Shown piece after piece: positions 7,535 through 15,676 of a stretch of DNA of 26,716 nucleotides. Position numbers and translations under genes: made by a program. Position 1 is the first letter of the stretch, and each line of letters begins with the position of its first letter. The stretch is from JBKEAR01 sp047972425 (GTDB lineage Bacteria; Pseudomonadota; Alphaproteobacteria; JBKEAR01). Below the pieces are notes generated by a model, which had not been told where the DNA came from, made no database searches, and was given only the letters and a program-made list of their open reading frames with translations. The stretch covers positions 1-26,716 of the forward strand of contig JBKEAR010000018.1 of NCBI GenBank assembly GCA_047972425.1, in the 5' to 3' direction.

Positions 7535-8200
7535 ATGCTTAACTTATTTTACGCGCCGACAACCAACGGATTAAAAATCACTATTATGCTCTGTGAGCTT
7601 GGGGCGGATTATAATTTGATACCGATTAATATTCGCAAAAAAGATCAATTTTTACCGGCTTTTTTAGAAATTTCGCCCAATAATAAAATCCCTGCGATTA
7701 AAGATGGCGAACTCACATTGTTTGAATCTGGCGCAATTTTACTTTATTTGGCCGAGAAATACGGAAAGCTTATTGGTAAAAATGAGATTGAAAAAAACCA
7801 TATCATCCAATGGTTATTTTGGCAAGTGGGTGGTTTTGGCCCTATTTTAGGACAAGCCATGTATTATAATGGCACTTACGATAAAAATGTGAATGTGCCT
7901 GAGGCAAAAGAGCGATTTTTAACGGAAACCAAGCGGCTTTATAGCGTGTTGGATAAACAATTATCGGCCAATGAATATGTGGCAGGCAAAAATTATTCCA
8001 TTGCCGATATCGCCAATTACACTTGGGCATTGCTTTGGAAGTTTCAGGGTATGGATATTAAGGATTATCCCCATATTCAACAATGGATGGAAAAAATTGC
8101 TGCACGCCCTGCGGTTCAGCAAGCTTACGGCGATGAGCGTAAAAACTTTGATTATGAGCATAGTTTTACCAATGAAGAACTCATCGCCCGTATTCAATAA
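7535..8200 (+). CDS. Glutathione S-transferase family protein, YfcG/YghU-like
   Basis: A cytoplasmic glutathione-dependent thiol transferase or disulfide-bond reductase of 221 aa. The N-terminal thioredoxin-fold domain (residues 1-80) has APTTNGLKI at the usual active-site region, the cis-Pro loop NNKIPAI and the glutathione-binding LFESGAILLYLAEKYG. The helical C-terminal domain starts with the IIQWLFWQVGGFGPILGQAMYY pattern typical of the YfcG/YghU (nu-class) group. An AGAGGT ribosome-binding site precedes the ATG. It stands alone after a terminator. The physiological substrate is not deducible. A glutathione reductase gene is also in this window. Confidence 0.88.
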   Translation: MLNLFYAPTTNGLKITIMLCELGADYNLIPINIRKKDQFLPAFLEISPNNKIPAIKDGELTLFESGAILLYLAEKYGKLIGKNEIEKNHIIQWLFWQVGGFGPILGQAMYYNGTYDKNVNVPEAKERFLTETKRLYSVLDKQLSANEYVAGKNYSIADIANYTWALLWKFQGMDIKDYPHIQQWMEKIAARPAVQQAYGDERKNFDYEHSFTNEELIARIQ

Positions 8201-8658
8201 ATATCTGTTTAAGGCGGCAGGCTGATGGACAATTTAAAGCAGTGAAAATTGACCGCCCGAGTTATAAAAAATATATAAGGGCAGATACAACGATTGGAAC
8301 ATCATTATATGAGACTGGCCAAAAGGTAGGAATTCCCCCACCAATTATATCGAAATTAATTAGGGAGTTATCAGCGGTTGTTGACTTTGAAAAAGATATT
8401 AAACCTGGTAATCAATTAGGTTTATTATATCAATGTGAGTTTGATCAAGAGACCAATGAACGCCTTACATGTAATAATATTTTATACGGTTATGTAATAG
8501 CCAATGGGGAAAAACGTGCCGTATATTCGATTATTCATAATGATGGTAAAACCAGATATTATGAAGATGGTAAAAACTCACCAGATATTCAAGATGATGT
8601 TGCGCAACGCAAAGATGAGATTGATACAATTTATAACTCTTTAAGCTCAAACAGATAA
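8201..8658 (+). pseudogene. Remnant of an M23-family peptidase gene (N-terminal/middle domain only)
   Basis: The open frame from about 8201 to 8658 encodes ADGQFKAVKIDRPSYKKYIR, then TIGTSLYETGQKVGI, VDFEKDIKPGNQLGLLY and DGKTRYYEDGKNS. This run of motifs is characteristic of the domain just before the LytM zinc-peptidase domain in M23 envelope peptidases (MepM/Csd3/OapA-like). The peptidase domain with its HxxxD and HxH zinc ligands is missing, as are the signal or membrane segment and LysM region. The homology runs upstream of the first possible start (GTG at 8242), into sequence directly behind the glutathione transferase stop, and no good ribosome-binding site is visible. I read it as a truncated fragment. 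A functional small protein is possible but less likely. Confidence 0.7.
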
Positions 8659-8722
8659 TGCCTTATAGACGAAAGATACTAACCAAATTAAATCAGGAAT
8701 CTAATGGCTCAAGGCAGGAGTG

Positions 8723-8815
8723 GCACACTTTGTGTGTTTGAATTTATATACATAGTTTAAGTATTTTTACCAATGTTTGAAACAGCGCACGTAAATTCAA
8801 ACACACGAAGTGTGC
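8723..8815. repeat. 93-nt element with 24-bp inverted arms (MITE/REPIN-like)
   Basis: The arms at 8723-8746 and 8792-8815 are inverted copies of 24 nt with one mismatch, which becomes a G-T pair in RNA. They enclose a 45-nt AT-rich centre. Each arm contains its own mini-hairpin, CACACTTCGTGTG in the right arm and CACACTTTGTGTG in the left. The right arm ends on the first base of the VIT gene stop codon. It may act as a bidirectional terminator or be a small non-autonomous mobile repeat. No target duplication is evident. Confidence 0.7.
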
Positions 8816-9507
8816 TAACCGACAGAGATACCAAAAATATAGCCGACAAGGGCGGTAAATGCCATGGCAAATACGCCCCAAAAGGTAACCCGAATAATGG
8901 CTTTGGTTTTATTAGCACCACCTAATTTTGCCCCAACAGCACCAAGCAGGGCTAAAAATAGCAAGGTGGCGATACAAATACCGTAAGTCATGGTGGATAG
9001 GGGGAGGATAATTGCACATAACAAGGGTAAACTTGCCCCGATAATAAAGGATACGGCCGATGAAAATGCCGCCTGAAACGGATGCGCCTTAACATTATCG
9101 GTAATGCCGAGCTCCTCGCGGGCATGGGCGCTTAAGGCATCATGCTCGGTGAGTTGGCGGGCAACTTCTAATGCGGTTTCTTCCGACAACCCACGCCCCA
9201 TAAAATTTTCTTTGAGTTCGTCTAACTCTTCTTCATGGTTATAGATAAGGGAATGTTTTTCGCGCTCTAAATCGGCATGCTCCGTATCCACTTGCGAGCT
9301 TACCGATACATATTCACCCGCTGCCATAGACATTGCCCCGGCAACTAACCCCGCAATACCTGCAATTAAAATAGCATGCCGGTTTGCGCCAGATGATGCA
9401 ACACCGATAATAAGGCTAGATGTAGAAACAAGGCCGTCATTCGCACCTAAAATTGCGGCTCTTAACCAGTTAACACGGTGAATATAATGGTCTTCTAATG
9501 CGGGCAT
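8815..9507 (-). CDS. VIT1/CCC1-family iron/manganese transporter
   Basis: A membrane protein of 230 aa from the ATG at 9507. I chose this start because it follows the zapE stop by 1 nt (TAATATG) with AAGGA upstream; longer frames only read into zapE. HRVNWLRAAILGANDGLVSTSSLIIGVA is the signature first helix of the family. GAMSMAAGEYVSVSSQ is the second helix with metal-site residues. A charged cytoplasmic loop rich in Glu (about residues 80-135) follows, then three further helices, for about five in all. Relatives move Fe2+ or Mn2+ out of the cytosol. A ferritin gene also lies in this window; a shared role in iron handling is inferred. Confidence 0.9.
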   Translation of the reverse strand: MPALEDHYIHRVNWLRAAILGANDGLVSTSSLIIGVASSGANRHAILIAGIAGLVAGAMSMAAGEYVSVSSQVDTEHADLEREKHSLIYNHEEELDELKENFMGRGLSEETALEVARQLTEHDALSAHAREELGITDNVKAHPFQAAFSSAVSFIIGASLPLLCAIILPLSTMTYGICIATLLFLALLGAVGAKLGGANKTKAIIRVTFWGVFAMAFTALVGYIFGISVG

Positions 9508-9508
9508 A

Positions 9509-10651
9509 TTATTTTTGTTCCTTTTTATGCAGCTTTTGCCAAGCTTGGGTGGCATTGGCTTGCCAATCTTGCGAGCGCATTTCAAATAAGCGCGAAAGCG
9601 TGCGGTTAAAAACCTCGGCATCATCCCTTGGCGGGGCTAAATTTTCGGGCTGGGTTTCGGCCAAAACAAGCAGGCGAATGCGGTTTTCGTATAAAATATC
9701 AATCAGGTGGATAAATCGCCGTGCTGCCGCACCTTCATCGCTTAATTTCGGGATATTAAGCAAATAAATCGTATGGAAGTTTTTGGCTAAAGTGGCATAA
9801 TCTTCTGTTCCTCTTGGTGAGCGGCATAGGGTATCGTAATCCGCCATGGCTTCCTGATGTGCAGTTTTTATAAGAGGTAATATGCGGCTGCCCACCGCTA
9901 AATCAAGGGGTGTGCCGTAATCGCTGGTTTGGGTAATAAATAAATTATCGAGCTTGGTATAATTTTCGTCCGTTATCGGGCTTAACCAAGCATCTTCAAT
10001 AATATCATCACGCAGGCGAAAATCTTGCTGCCCGCCAATTTCCATGGTGTTGAGATAGCTTGTTAAAATATCAATGAATGGCAAAAAGCGGTTACGGTGT
10101 AAGCCGTCTTTATATAAATTTTTGGGTGCGATGTTTGATGTTGTCACCACAACCACCCCTTCATCGAACAAAGCTTGGAAGAGCCGCCCCAAAATCATGG
10201 CATCGGCAATATTGGTAACCTGAAATTCATCAAAACATAAAATTTGATGCTCAGTAGCTAGCTCTTGGGCTAGGGGTATAAGCGGGTTATCAAAACTACG
10301 ATAGCGCTCGCGGTTATCGTTTAAGTGATGTTGAACATCGGTCATAAATTCATGAAAATGCTTGCGTCCAACCTTAAAATGGCTATTTTCTTTGAGCTTA
10401 TCGGCAAATAAATCCATCATCATAGATTTCCCACGCCCCACCGAGCCCCATATATATAAGCCTTTAGGGCGTTCTATCTTTGGCTCTTTTTTAAGGAATT
10501 TGGCAAAAAATCCGCTTGGCTTTTTTATAGGCGGCATCGTTAGAATTTGCTGATATAAATCATCTAAGGCAGCAATAATCGGCGCTTGCAATTCATCATA
10601 TTCCAAATTACCGTTATCAATTTCATTTTGCCATTGGGATTGCGGACTCAT
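9509..10651 (-). CDS. zapE: AFG1-like ATPase / cell division protein ZapE
   Basis: A 380-aa AFG1/LACE1-family P-loop ATPase. Walker A is GSVGRGKS at residues 69-76, and Walker B is ILCFDEF with Asp141-Glu142, followed by QVTNIADAMILGRLFQALF. VVVTTSNIAPKNLYKDGLHRNRFLPFI is the family's sensor-1 and arginine region. In E. coli ZapE associates with the Z-ring and is needed under low oxygen or heat; mitochondrial AFG1 aids turnover of respiratory complexes. It starts 6 nt downstream of the rnhB stop and ends 1 nt before the VIT transporter start, so it sits inside a tight operon. Confidence 0.94.
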   Translation of the reverse strand: MSPQSQWQNEIDNGNLEYDELQAPIIAALDDLYQQILTMPPIKKPSGFFAKFLKKEPKIERPKGLYIWGSVGRGKSMMMDLFADKLKENSHFKVGRKHFHEFMTDVQHHLNDNRERYRSFDNPLIPLAQELATEHQILCFDEFQVTNIADAMILGRLFQALFDEGVVVVTTSNIAPKNLYKDGLHRNRFLPFIDILTSYLNTMEIGGQQDFRLRDDIIEDAWLSPITDENYTKLDNLFITQTSDYGTPLDLAVGSRILPLIKTAHQEAMADYDTLCRSPRGTEDYATLAKNFHTIYLLNIPKLSDEGAAARRFIHLIDILYENRIRLLVLAETQPENLAPPRDDAEVFNRTLSRLFEMRSQDWQANATQAWQKLHKKEQK

Positions 10652-10657
10652 AAAAAT

Positions 10658-11266
10658 TTAGCTTTCTTCTAATATTTTGCGTATGGGCTTAAAACTTTTA
10701 CGATGATGCCTTGTTACACCAAATTTTGCAAGCCCTTCTTGATGTACTTTTGTGCCATAACCCGCATTATTTTCCCAATTATAATGGGGAAATTCCCGTG
10801 CAAGTTGTGCCATGAGAGCATCGCGATGTACTTTGGCGATAATTGAGGCTGCAGCAATAGAAACAGAACGGTCGTCCCCTTTAACCACCGCAGATTGCGC
10901 GATACTGAGGTTTTTTATCAAATGATTACCATCGACCAAAATATGGTTGGGTTTTATATTTAAGCCATCAATTGCACGGCGCATGGCTAAAAAGGTGGCT
11001 TGTAGAATGTTGAGTTCGTCAATTTCGGCCACTGTTGCTTCGCCCAATGCGTAAATACTATGTTGCCGAATAAGCGGTGCAAGCTGATTACGCTTTGCAA
11101 CACTCAGTTTTTTAGAATCTTGGAGCTGGTTCAAAATATCAGCCGGAAAGTCGGGGGGTAAAATACAAGCCGCTGCCACCACAGGGCCGGCCCAAGGGCC
11201 GCGGCCAACTTCATCGACCCCCGCAACCGGATAAATATATTGTTGCTCAAGCGTTAAATCGGGCAT
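10658..11266 (-). CDS. rnhB: Ribonuclease HII
   Basis: It cleaves RNA in RNA/DNA hybrids and nicks 5' of single ribonucleotides misincorporated in DNA. The 202 aa are standard length. The catalytic motif GVDEVGRGPWAGPVVAAA gives Asp18 and Glu19, with Asp112 in LVDGNHL and Asp131 in KGDDRSVSIAAASIIAKVHRD completing the site. The start codon overlaps the upstream gor stop by 1 nt (TAATG), which indicates translational coupling. Confidence 0.97.
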   Translation of the reverse strand: MPDLTLEQQYIYPVAGVDEVGRGPWAGPVVAAACILPPDFPADILNQLQDSKKLSVAKRNQLAPLIRQHSIYALGEATVAEIDELNILQATFLAMRRAIDGLNIKPNHILVDGNHLIKNLSIAQSAVVKGDDRSVSIAAASIIAKVHRDALMAQLAREFPHYNWENNAGYGTKVHQEGLAKFGVTRHHRKSFKPIRKILEES

Positions 11267-12627
11267 TAATTGCGCTTTGTATGCATAAAGGTGAAGTCCT
11301 CTGCCACAGTGGGGTGAATACCGATGGTATGGTCAAAATCGGCTTTGGTTACCCCTGCTGTGAGTGCAATAGCCAAGCCTTGCACAACTTCGCCAGCATC
11401 ATGGCCAATCATATGCACGCCTAACACTTTGTCTGTTGTTTTTTGTACCACGAGCTTTAAAAAAACTTTTTGGTCGCTATCGGTTAAGGCCTGTATCATC
11501 GGGCGAAAGCGGGTGGTATAAATATCAATATTATCTTTACCATATTTTTTTATGGCGGCTTCTTCGGTATATCCTGCCATGGCAATATTGGGTTGGGCAA
11601 ATACGGCCGATGGTAAAAATTCGTAATTGATGTCGATATGTTTACCCTCAAATATGGCGGCTATCCATGCAGCAGCCTCGCGCAGGGCAACAGGGGTAAG
11701 GGCAGGGCCTTGTATAATATCACCCACCGCACCAATGTGAGATTGCGTGGTTTTAAAATCATCATCCACCTTAATAAAGCCTTCGGCATCAATCTCAACA
11801 CCCGCAGCCTCTAAATTAAGGTCTGCCAAATTGGGTTTGCGCCCAAGGGCAAATAAAACTTCGTCCACCACCAAAAATTCACCCGTATCAAGATGCAGAT
11901 ATTTTTTGCCATCGTCTAATTTTTCAATTTTGGTAATGTTGGCGTTAAGGAGTAAGTTGATACCTTGGTTTTTCTGATCTTTGGTAATAATCTCGCGGAC
12001 TTCTTCATCAAAACCGCGCAGTAATTTATCGCCCCGATAAATTAGGCGCACATCACTACCCAAACCTTTAAATATACCGGCAAATTCTAAGGCCACAAAA
12101 CCCGCCCCCACAACAGCCAATGTTTTGGGGAATTTAGGTAGGTGGAAAATCTCGTTAGAGGTAACGGCATGCTCTATGCCCTCAATTTGGGGCATATAAG
12201 GCCAGCTACCCACAGCAATTAAGATATGTTTGGCGCTGTAAACTTTACCCGAAACTTCTACATGATGGGCATCGATAAATTTGGCAGTACCTGCAATGAG
12301 TTCCACATTGTTATTTTGCAAGGTTTTGAGATAAAGGCTATTTAATCTATCAACTTCGGCATCGCGGGCATCTTTTAAATATTCCCAATTAAATGAAGGC
12401 TCATTGGCCGACCAACCATAACCTTTGGCCATTGTAAAATATTCGCTATAATGGCTGGCGTAAACCATCAATTTTTTAGGCACACAGCCACGGATAACAC
12501 AAGTACCCCCCACCCGATAACTTTCGGCAACGGCTACTTTTTTACCCATGGCTCCGGCTAAACGGGCACCGCGCACCCCAGCTGAGCCTGCACCAATAAC
12601 AAATAAATCATAGTCATAAACGGCCAT
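11266..12627 (-). CDS. gor: Glutathione reductase
   Basis: It reduces glutathione disulfide with NADPH in the cytoplasm. The 453 aa fit the family. The FAD site is GAGSAGVRGA at residues 12-21, and the redox disulfide is Cys43-Cys48 in GGTCVIRGCVPKK. The NADPH-binding Rossmann loop is GAGFVALEFAGIF, followed by IYRGDKLLR, whose Arg pair favours NADPH over NADH. The catalytic His438-Glu443 pair lies in GIHPTVAEDF, contributed to the partner subunit of the dimer. An AAAGGATG ribosome-binding site precedes the ATG. It heads the minus-strand run gor-rnhB-zapE-VIT. Confidence 0.95.
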   Translation of the reverse strand: MAVYDYDLFVIGAGSAGVRGARLAGAMGKKVAVAESYRVGGTCVIRGCVPKKLMVYASHYSEYFTMAKGYGWSANEPSFNWEYLKDARDAEVDRLNSLYLKTLQNNNVELIAGTAKFIDAHHVEVSGKVYSAKHILIAVGSWPYMPQIEGIEHAVTSNEIFHLPKFPKTLAVVGAGFVALEFAGIFKGLGSDVRLIYRGDKLLRGFDEEVREIITKDQKNQGINLLLNANITKIEKLDDGKKYLHLDTGEFLVVDEVLFALGRKPNLADLNLEAAGVEIDAEGFIKVDDDFKTTQSHIGAVGDIIQGPALTPVALREAAAWIAAIFEGKHIDINYEFLPSAVFAQPNIAMAGYTEEAAIKKYGKDNIDIYTTRFRPMIQALTDSDQKVFLKLVVQKTTDKVLGVHMIGHDAGEVVQGLAIALTAGVTKADFDHTIGIHPTVAEDFTFMHTKRN

Positions 12628-12715
12628 TTATTACATCCTTTATATTTTATATGTTATAAAAAATAATATGATTAATTAATAGAATCAATGGTAATTAAAG
12701 ATATTCATTTTTTTA

Positions 12716-12744
12716 TTGCATTTCGGTTTTATATTCGTTATAAA
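12716..12744 (+). promoter_or_regulatory. Promoter of first tRNA-Lys gene
   Basis: TTGCAT (12716-12721), a 17-nt spacer and TATAAA (12739-12744). The tRNA starts 15 nt after the -10. The second tRNA-Lys copy has a matching promoter. Confidence 0.7.
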
Positions 12745-12758
12745 CAGCTGCATATTTG

Positions 12759-12834
12759 GGGCACTTAGCTCAGGTGGTAGAGCAACTGACTTTTAATCAG
12801 TAGGTCACAGGTTCGAGTCCTGTAGTGCCTACCA
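12759..12834 (+). tRNA. tRNA-Lys (anticodon TTT), copy 1
   Basis: A 76-nt gene with encoded CCA. The acceptor GGGCACT pairs with AGTGCCT, with one G-T at the end. The D-arm is AGCTCAGGTGGTAGAGC, the anticodon loop CTTTTAA sits on an ACTGA/TCAGT stem, and the T-arm is CACAGGTTCGAGTCCTGT. Anticodon TTT reads AAA and AAG. It is identical in sequence to the copy at 12949. Confidence 0.98.
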
Positions 12835-12840
12835 AATTTA

Positions 12841-12871
12841 AAATCCTAGACCATTGGTTTAGGATTTTTTT
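12841..12871 (+). terminator. Terminator after tRNA-Lys copy 1
   Basis: A stem of 12 pairs, AAATCCTAGACC with GGTTTAGGATTT, closes on a 3-nt loop and runs into a T-tract. This gives the first tRNA its own transcription unit. Confidence 0.9.
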
Positions 12872-12901
12872 GTAATTATGGCAAATATGGCAAAAAACTG
12901 C

Positions 12902-12930
12902 TTGCACTTTAAAAAAAACTTGGCTATAAA
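12902..12930 (+). promoter_or_regulatory. Promoter of second tRNA-Lys gene
   Basis: TTGCAC (12902-12907), a 17-nt A-rich spacer and TATAAA (12925-12930). The tRNA begins 18 nt later. Confidence 0.75.
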
Positions 12931-12948
12931 AAAGCTTCCTTTATGTAA

Positions 12949-13024
12949 GGGCACTTAGCTCAGGTGGTAGAGCAACTGACTTTTAATCAGTAGGTCACAG
13001 GTTCGAGTCCTGTAGTGCCTACCA
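12949..13024 (+). tRNA. tRNA-Lys (anticodon TTT), copy 2
   Basis: Identical over all 76 nt to the copy at 12759, including the encoded CCA. The spacers, promoter spacers and terminators of the two copies differ. The pair is therefore either an old duplication kept identical by gene conversion or purifying selection, or a duplication of the tRNA body only. Confidence 0.98.
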
Positions 13025-13028
13025 ATTT

Positions 13029-13060
13029 AAACCTCTGATTTTTTAATTAGAGGTTTTTTT
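13029..13060 (+). terminator. Terminator after tRNA-Lys copy 2
   Basis: AAACCTCT (13029-13036) pairs with AGAGGTTT (13049-13056), followed by a T-tract. The loop is T- and A-rich. Confidence 0.88.
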
Positions 13061-13064
13061 CTGT

Positions 13065-13093
13065 TTGAGATTATGCCAAACTCTTCTTATATA
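13065..13093 (+). promoter_or_regulatory. Promoter of alanine dehydrogenase gene
   Basis: TTGAGA (13065-13070), a 17-nt spacer and TATATA (13088-13093). The start codon follows 27 nt after the -10, with AAGGAG in between. Confidence 0.65.
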
Positions 13094-13120
13094 CATATTT
13101 TATAATATAAGGAGTTATTG

Positions 13121-14212
13121 ATGATTATCGGTGTGCCTAAAGAAATTAAAGTGCATGAATATCGGGTGGGTTTAACCGCGAATGCCGCCCATGCCTATGT
13201 GGCTGCTGGCCATAGGGTTTTGGTACAAAAAAATGCTGGCGTTGGTATTGGCATCAGCGATGATGAATATATAAAAAGCGGTGCGGAAATTATTGAAACG
13301 GCCGAGGAAATTTTTGCTAAAGCCGATATGATTGTTAAAGTGAAAGAACCCCAGCCCAACGAATGTAAAATGCTGCGGGAGAATCAGATTTTATATACCT
13401 ATTTGCATTTGGCAGCCGATAAAAAACAAACGGAATTGTTACTACAATCGGGCGTAATTGCATTTGCTTATGAAACAATAACCGATAATGATGGCCGATT
13501 ACCCTTATTAGCACCAATGAGCGAGGTTGCAGGGCGCATGAGCATACAAGCGGGAGCCCATGCCTTAGAGAAAGAAAAAGGTGGCCGTGGTGTGCTTTTA
13601 GGTGGTGTGCCGGGTGTTGCCCCAGCCAAAGTGTTAATCATTGGCGGCGGTGTTGCGGGTTATCAGGCGGCACGCATGGCCGTGGGCTTGGGTGCGCATG
13701 TAAAAATTATGGATAAATCGCAAAAACGTTTGCGGGAATTAGACGATATTTTTAAAGGCCAAGTCACATTACTCATGAGTAATGAGCAATTATTGCAAGA
13801 AGAACTGAAAAAGGCCGATTTAGTCATTGGGGCGGTACTCATACCCGGAGCCAGTGCGCCAAAGCTGATAAAACGTGCATATCTGAACGAAATGCAAGAT
13901 GGCAGCGTGATTGTGGATATTGCCATTGACCAAGGCGGTATTGCCGAGACATCTAAACCCACCACCCATGCCGAACCCACTTATATTGTGGATGGCGTTG
14001 TGCATTATTGCGTAGCCAATATGCCCGGTGCGGTAGCGAGAACATCAACCTTAGCCCTCAATAATGCCACCATTGAATATGGTTTAATGCTTGCCAATTT
14101 AGGGTGGGAAAAAGCGATAGAAAAGTCTGCCCATTTAAAAAATGGGCTCAATATCTGTAAAGGCAAAATTACCTATACTGCCGTGGCCGAGGCTTTTCCT
14201 GATTTAGCTTAA
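13121..14212 (+). CDS. ald: Alanine dehydrogenase
   Basis: It converts L-alanine and NAD+ reversibly to pyruvate, ammonium and NADH, in the cytoplasm. The protein has 363 aa from the ATG at 13121. I prefer that ATG to the in-frame TTG at 13118 because AAGGAG ends 6 nt before it. IGVPKEIKVHEYRVGLT is the family N-terminal signature, with the substrate-binding Arg in EYRVGLT. MVKVKEPQPNE carries the substrate-binding Lys, YTYLHLA the catalytic His, and IGGGVAGYQAARMAVGLGAHVKIMD is the NAD-binding Rossmann motif. VDIAIDQGGIAETSKPTTH completes the site. It is convergent with the small lipoprotein gene, 7 nt apart, with no clear terminator between. Confidence 0.95.
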   Translation: MIIGVPKEIKVHEYRVGLTANAAHAYVAAGHRVLVQKNAGVGIGISDDEYIKSGAEIIETAEEIFAKADMIVKVKEPQPNECKMLRENQILYTYLHLAADKKQTELLLQSGVIAFAYETITDNDGRLPLLAPMSEVAGRMSIQAGAHALEKEKGGRGVLLGGVPGVAPAKVLIIGGGVAGYQAARMAVGLGAHVKIMDKSQKRLRELDDIFKGQVTLLMSNEQLLQEELKKADLVIGAVLIPGASAPKLIKRAYLNEMQDGSVIVDIAIDQGGIAETSKPTTHAEPTYIVDGVVHYCVANMPGAVARTSTLALNNATIEYGLMLANLGWEKAIEKSAHLKNGLNICKGKITYTAVAEAFPDLA

Positions 14213-14219
14213 ATAATAG

Positions 14220-14579
14220 CTAGCGACATTGCCAAGCAAAACGGCAAGCGCGTTGCTCTTTCAGTTTACGCTGATATTCTTGGGCGGGGTGCTCATATAT
14301 GGGCACGCCCGAGCCGGGTGCATCGTTTCGGGGTTGGCCGTTAATAAAATACACACCTTCATGATAACCCGTATAATCCGATGACGGCGCGGTAATCACC
14401 TGAGCATCGGGGGTTTTTAGCTGTGGGTTGGTGATGGTTTGGCTTTGAGTTTTTTGTGTTTTAACGGGTTGAGCCGTTTGCCGTGGTGCCGATGACCCAT
14501 TTTTCTCCCAACCCCATTGGCCTTCGCTACAAGCCGTAATAACAAAAAGTGCGGATAATGGTATAATATAGTTTTTCAT
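14220..14579 (-). CDS. Small putative lipoprotein
   Basis: A 119-aa protein with a lipoprotein signal peptide: MKNYIIPLSALFVITAC has a lipobox with the lipidated Cys at residue 17. The rest is polar, rich in Gln, Thr and Pro to about residue 60, followed by a compact C-terminal segment (YTGYHEGVYFINGQPRND...PIYEHPAQEYQRKLKEQRACRFAWQCR) with two Cys. I do not recognise the family. It starts 13 nt downstream of the polyprenyl synthase stop on the same strand, so the two may be cotranscribed. It is probably anchored in the outer or inner membrane facing the periplasm. Confidence 0.75.
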   Translation of the reverse strand: MKNYIIPLSALFVITACSEGQWGWEKNGSSAPRQTAQPVKTQKTQSQTITNPQLKTPDAQVITAPSSDYTGYHEGVYFINGQPRNDAPGSGVPIYEHPAQEYQRKLKEQRACRFAWQCR

Positions 14580-14592
14580 ATTCTCTCTCTAC

Positions 14593-15597
14593 TTATAATT
14601 CACGGGCAACAGCATAATAGGCCGATGCCACCATGGCATCTTTTAAGGGGCTATCGGCAAAAATATCCAATTGATTGGCGGCTTCGGCGGCAAGTTCTTG
14701 GGCTTTATTTAACGAAAGCTCAAGGCCTTTATGTTTATAAATTAGCTTTTTGGCATATTCTAAATCGCCATCTTGCTGATCCAAATCTTCAATACAGCGT
14801 TGCCAAAAGGCTTTTTCTTCATTATTAGCGGCGGCATAAGTGATAATGAGCGGTAGCGTTACTTTACCTTCGCGGAAGTCATCGCCAATATTTTTGCCCA
14901 AAGCTTCTTGCTTGGCCGACCAATCCAAAATATCATCGGCAATCTGAAAGGCTAACCCTAAATTTAACCCATATAAGCGCAAACGCTCTTGTATTTCGGC
15001 ATCTTGGGCGGCAACCACCGCACCAACCTCGCAAGCGGCAGCAAAAAGGGCGGCCGTTTTGCCTTCAATCACCTTCATATAATCTTCGACTGTAGTACTT
15101 AAGTCGCCGGCTGTTTGTAGCTGGGCAACTTCGCCTTCGGAAATAGTGGCCGATGCCGATGCCAAAATGCGCAATACTTCTAAATTACCGTCTTCCACCA
15201 TGAGCTCAAAAGCACGGGCGAATAAAAAATCCCCCACCAAAACGCTAGCCTGATTACCCCAAATATTATTGGCGGTTTCGTTACCACGGCGTTGGTCGGA
15301 TTCATCAACCACATCATCATGGAGCAATGTGGCGGTATGGATAAATTCTACACAGGTTGCAAGGCCAACGGCTCGGTTATCCAAAGCTTCTTCATAGCCG
15401 CATAATTTGGCCGATGCTAAGGTAAGCACAGGGCGCATGCGTTTACCCCCCGATGTAATTAAATGGGCTGCAAGCTCCGGTATCAGCGGTACATGGCTAT
15501 ACATCCGTGCCAATATTTGCTCATTCACTTGGTTGAGTTCGGGTTCCACAGCAGAAATTAAGTTTTTAATTCCGTCTTTTGGTGATAAGCTTGCCAT
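14593..15597 (-). CDS. ispB: Polyprenyl diphosphate synthase (octaprenyl/decaprenyl type)
   Basis: It condenses isopentenyl diphosphate onto allylic diphosphates to make the long isoprenoid side chain of ubiquinone. The 334 aa are normal. The first Asp-rich motif, DDVVD, is at residues 94-98 in LLHDDVVDESDQRRG, and the second, DDILD, is at 221-225 in FQIADDILDW. GGKRMRPVLTL is the substrate Arg/Lys region. The chain length cannot be read confidently. It is divergent from the TrmN6-like gene; this pairing, followed by an S49 peptidase, is a recurrent alphaproteobacterial arrangement. Confidence 0.92.
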   Translation of the reverse strand: MASLSPKDGIKNLISAVEPELNQVNEQILARMYSHVPLIPELAAHLITSGGKRMRPVLTLASAKLCGYEEALDNRAVGLATCVEFIHTATLLHDDVVDESDQRRGNETANNIWGNQASVLVGDFLFARAFELMVEDGNLEVLRILASASATISEGEVAQLQTAGDLSTTVEDYMKVIEGKTAALFAAACEVGAVVAAQDAEIQERLRLYGLNLGLAFQIADDILDWSAKQEALGKNIGDDFREGKVTLPLIITYAAANNEEKAFWQRCIEDLDQQDGDLEYAKKLIYKHKGLELSLNKAQELAAEAANQLDIFADSPLKDAMVASAYYAVAREL

Positions 15598-15676
15598 TGC
15601 GACTCCATATTGCTATTTATGATACTACAATAACCACAACGCCATTGAAGTGCAAGCAAAACAACCAAGGATATAT

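Noticed and set aside
9508..9624. Longer start for the VIT transporter
   Set aside because: The extra 39 residues are read from zapE in another frame and have no family similarity; the ATG at 9507 has a ribosome-binding site.
15650..15676. GTG start extending the TrmN6-like protein by nine residues
   Set aside because: The AAGGA ribosome-binding site lies between this GTG and the ATG at 15677, and the added residues do not resemble the family.
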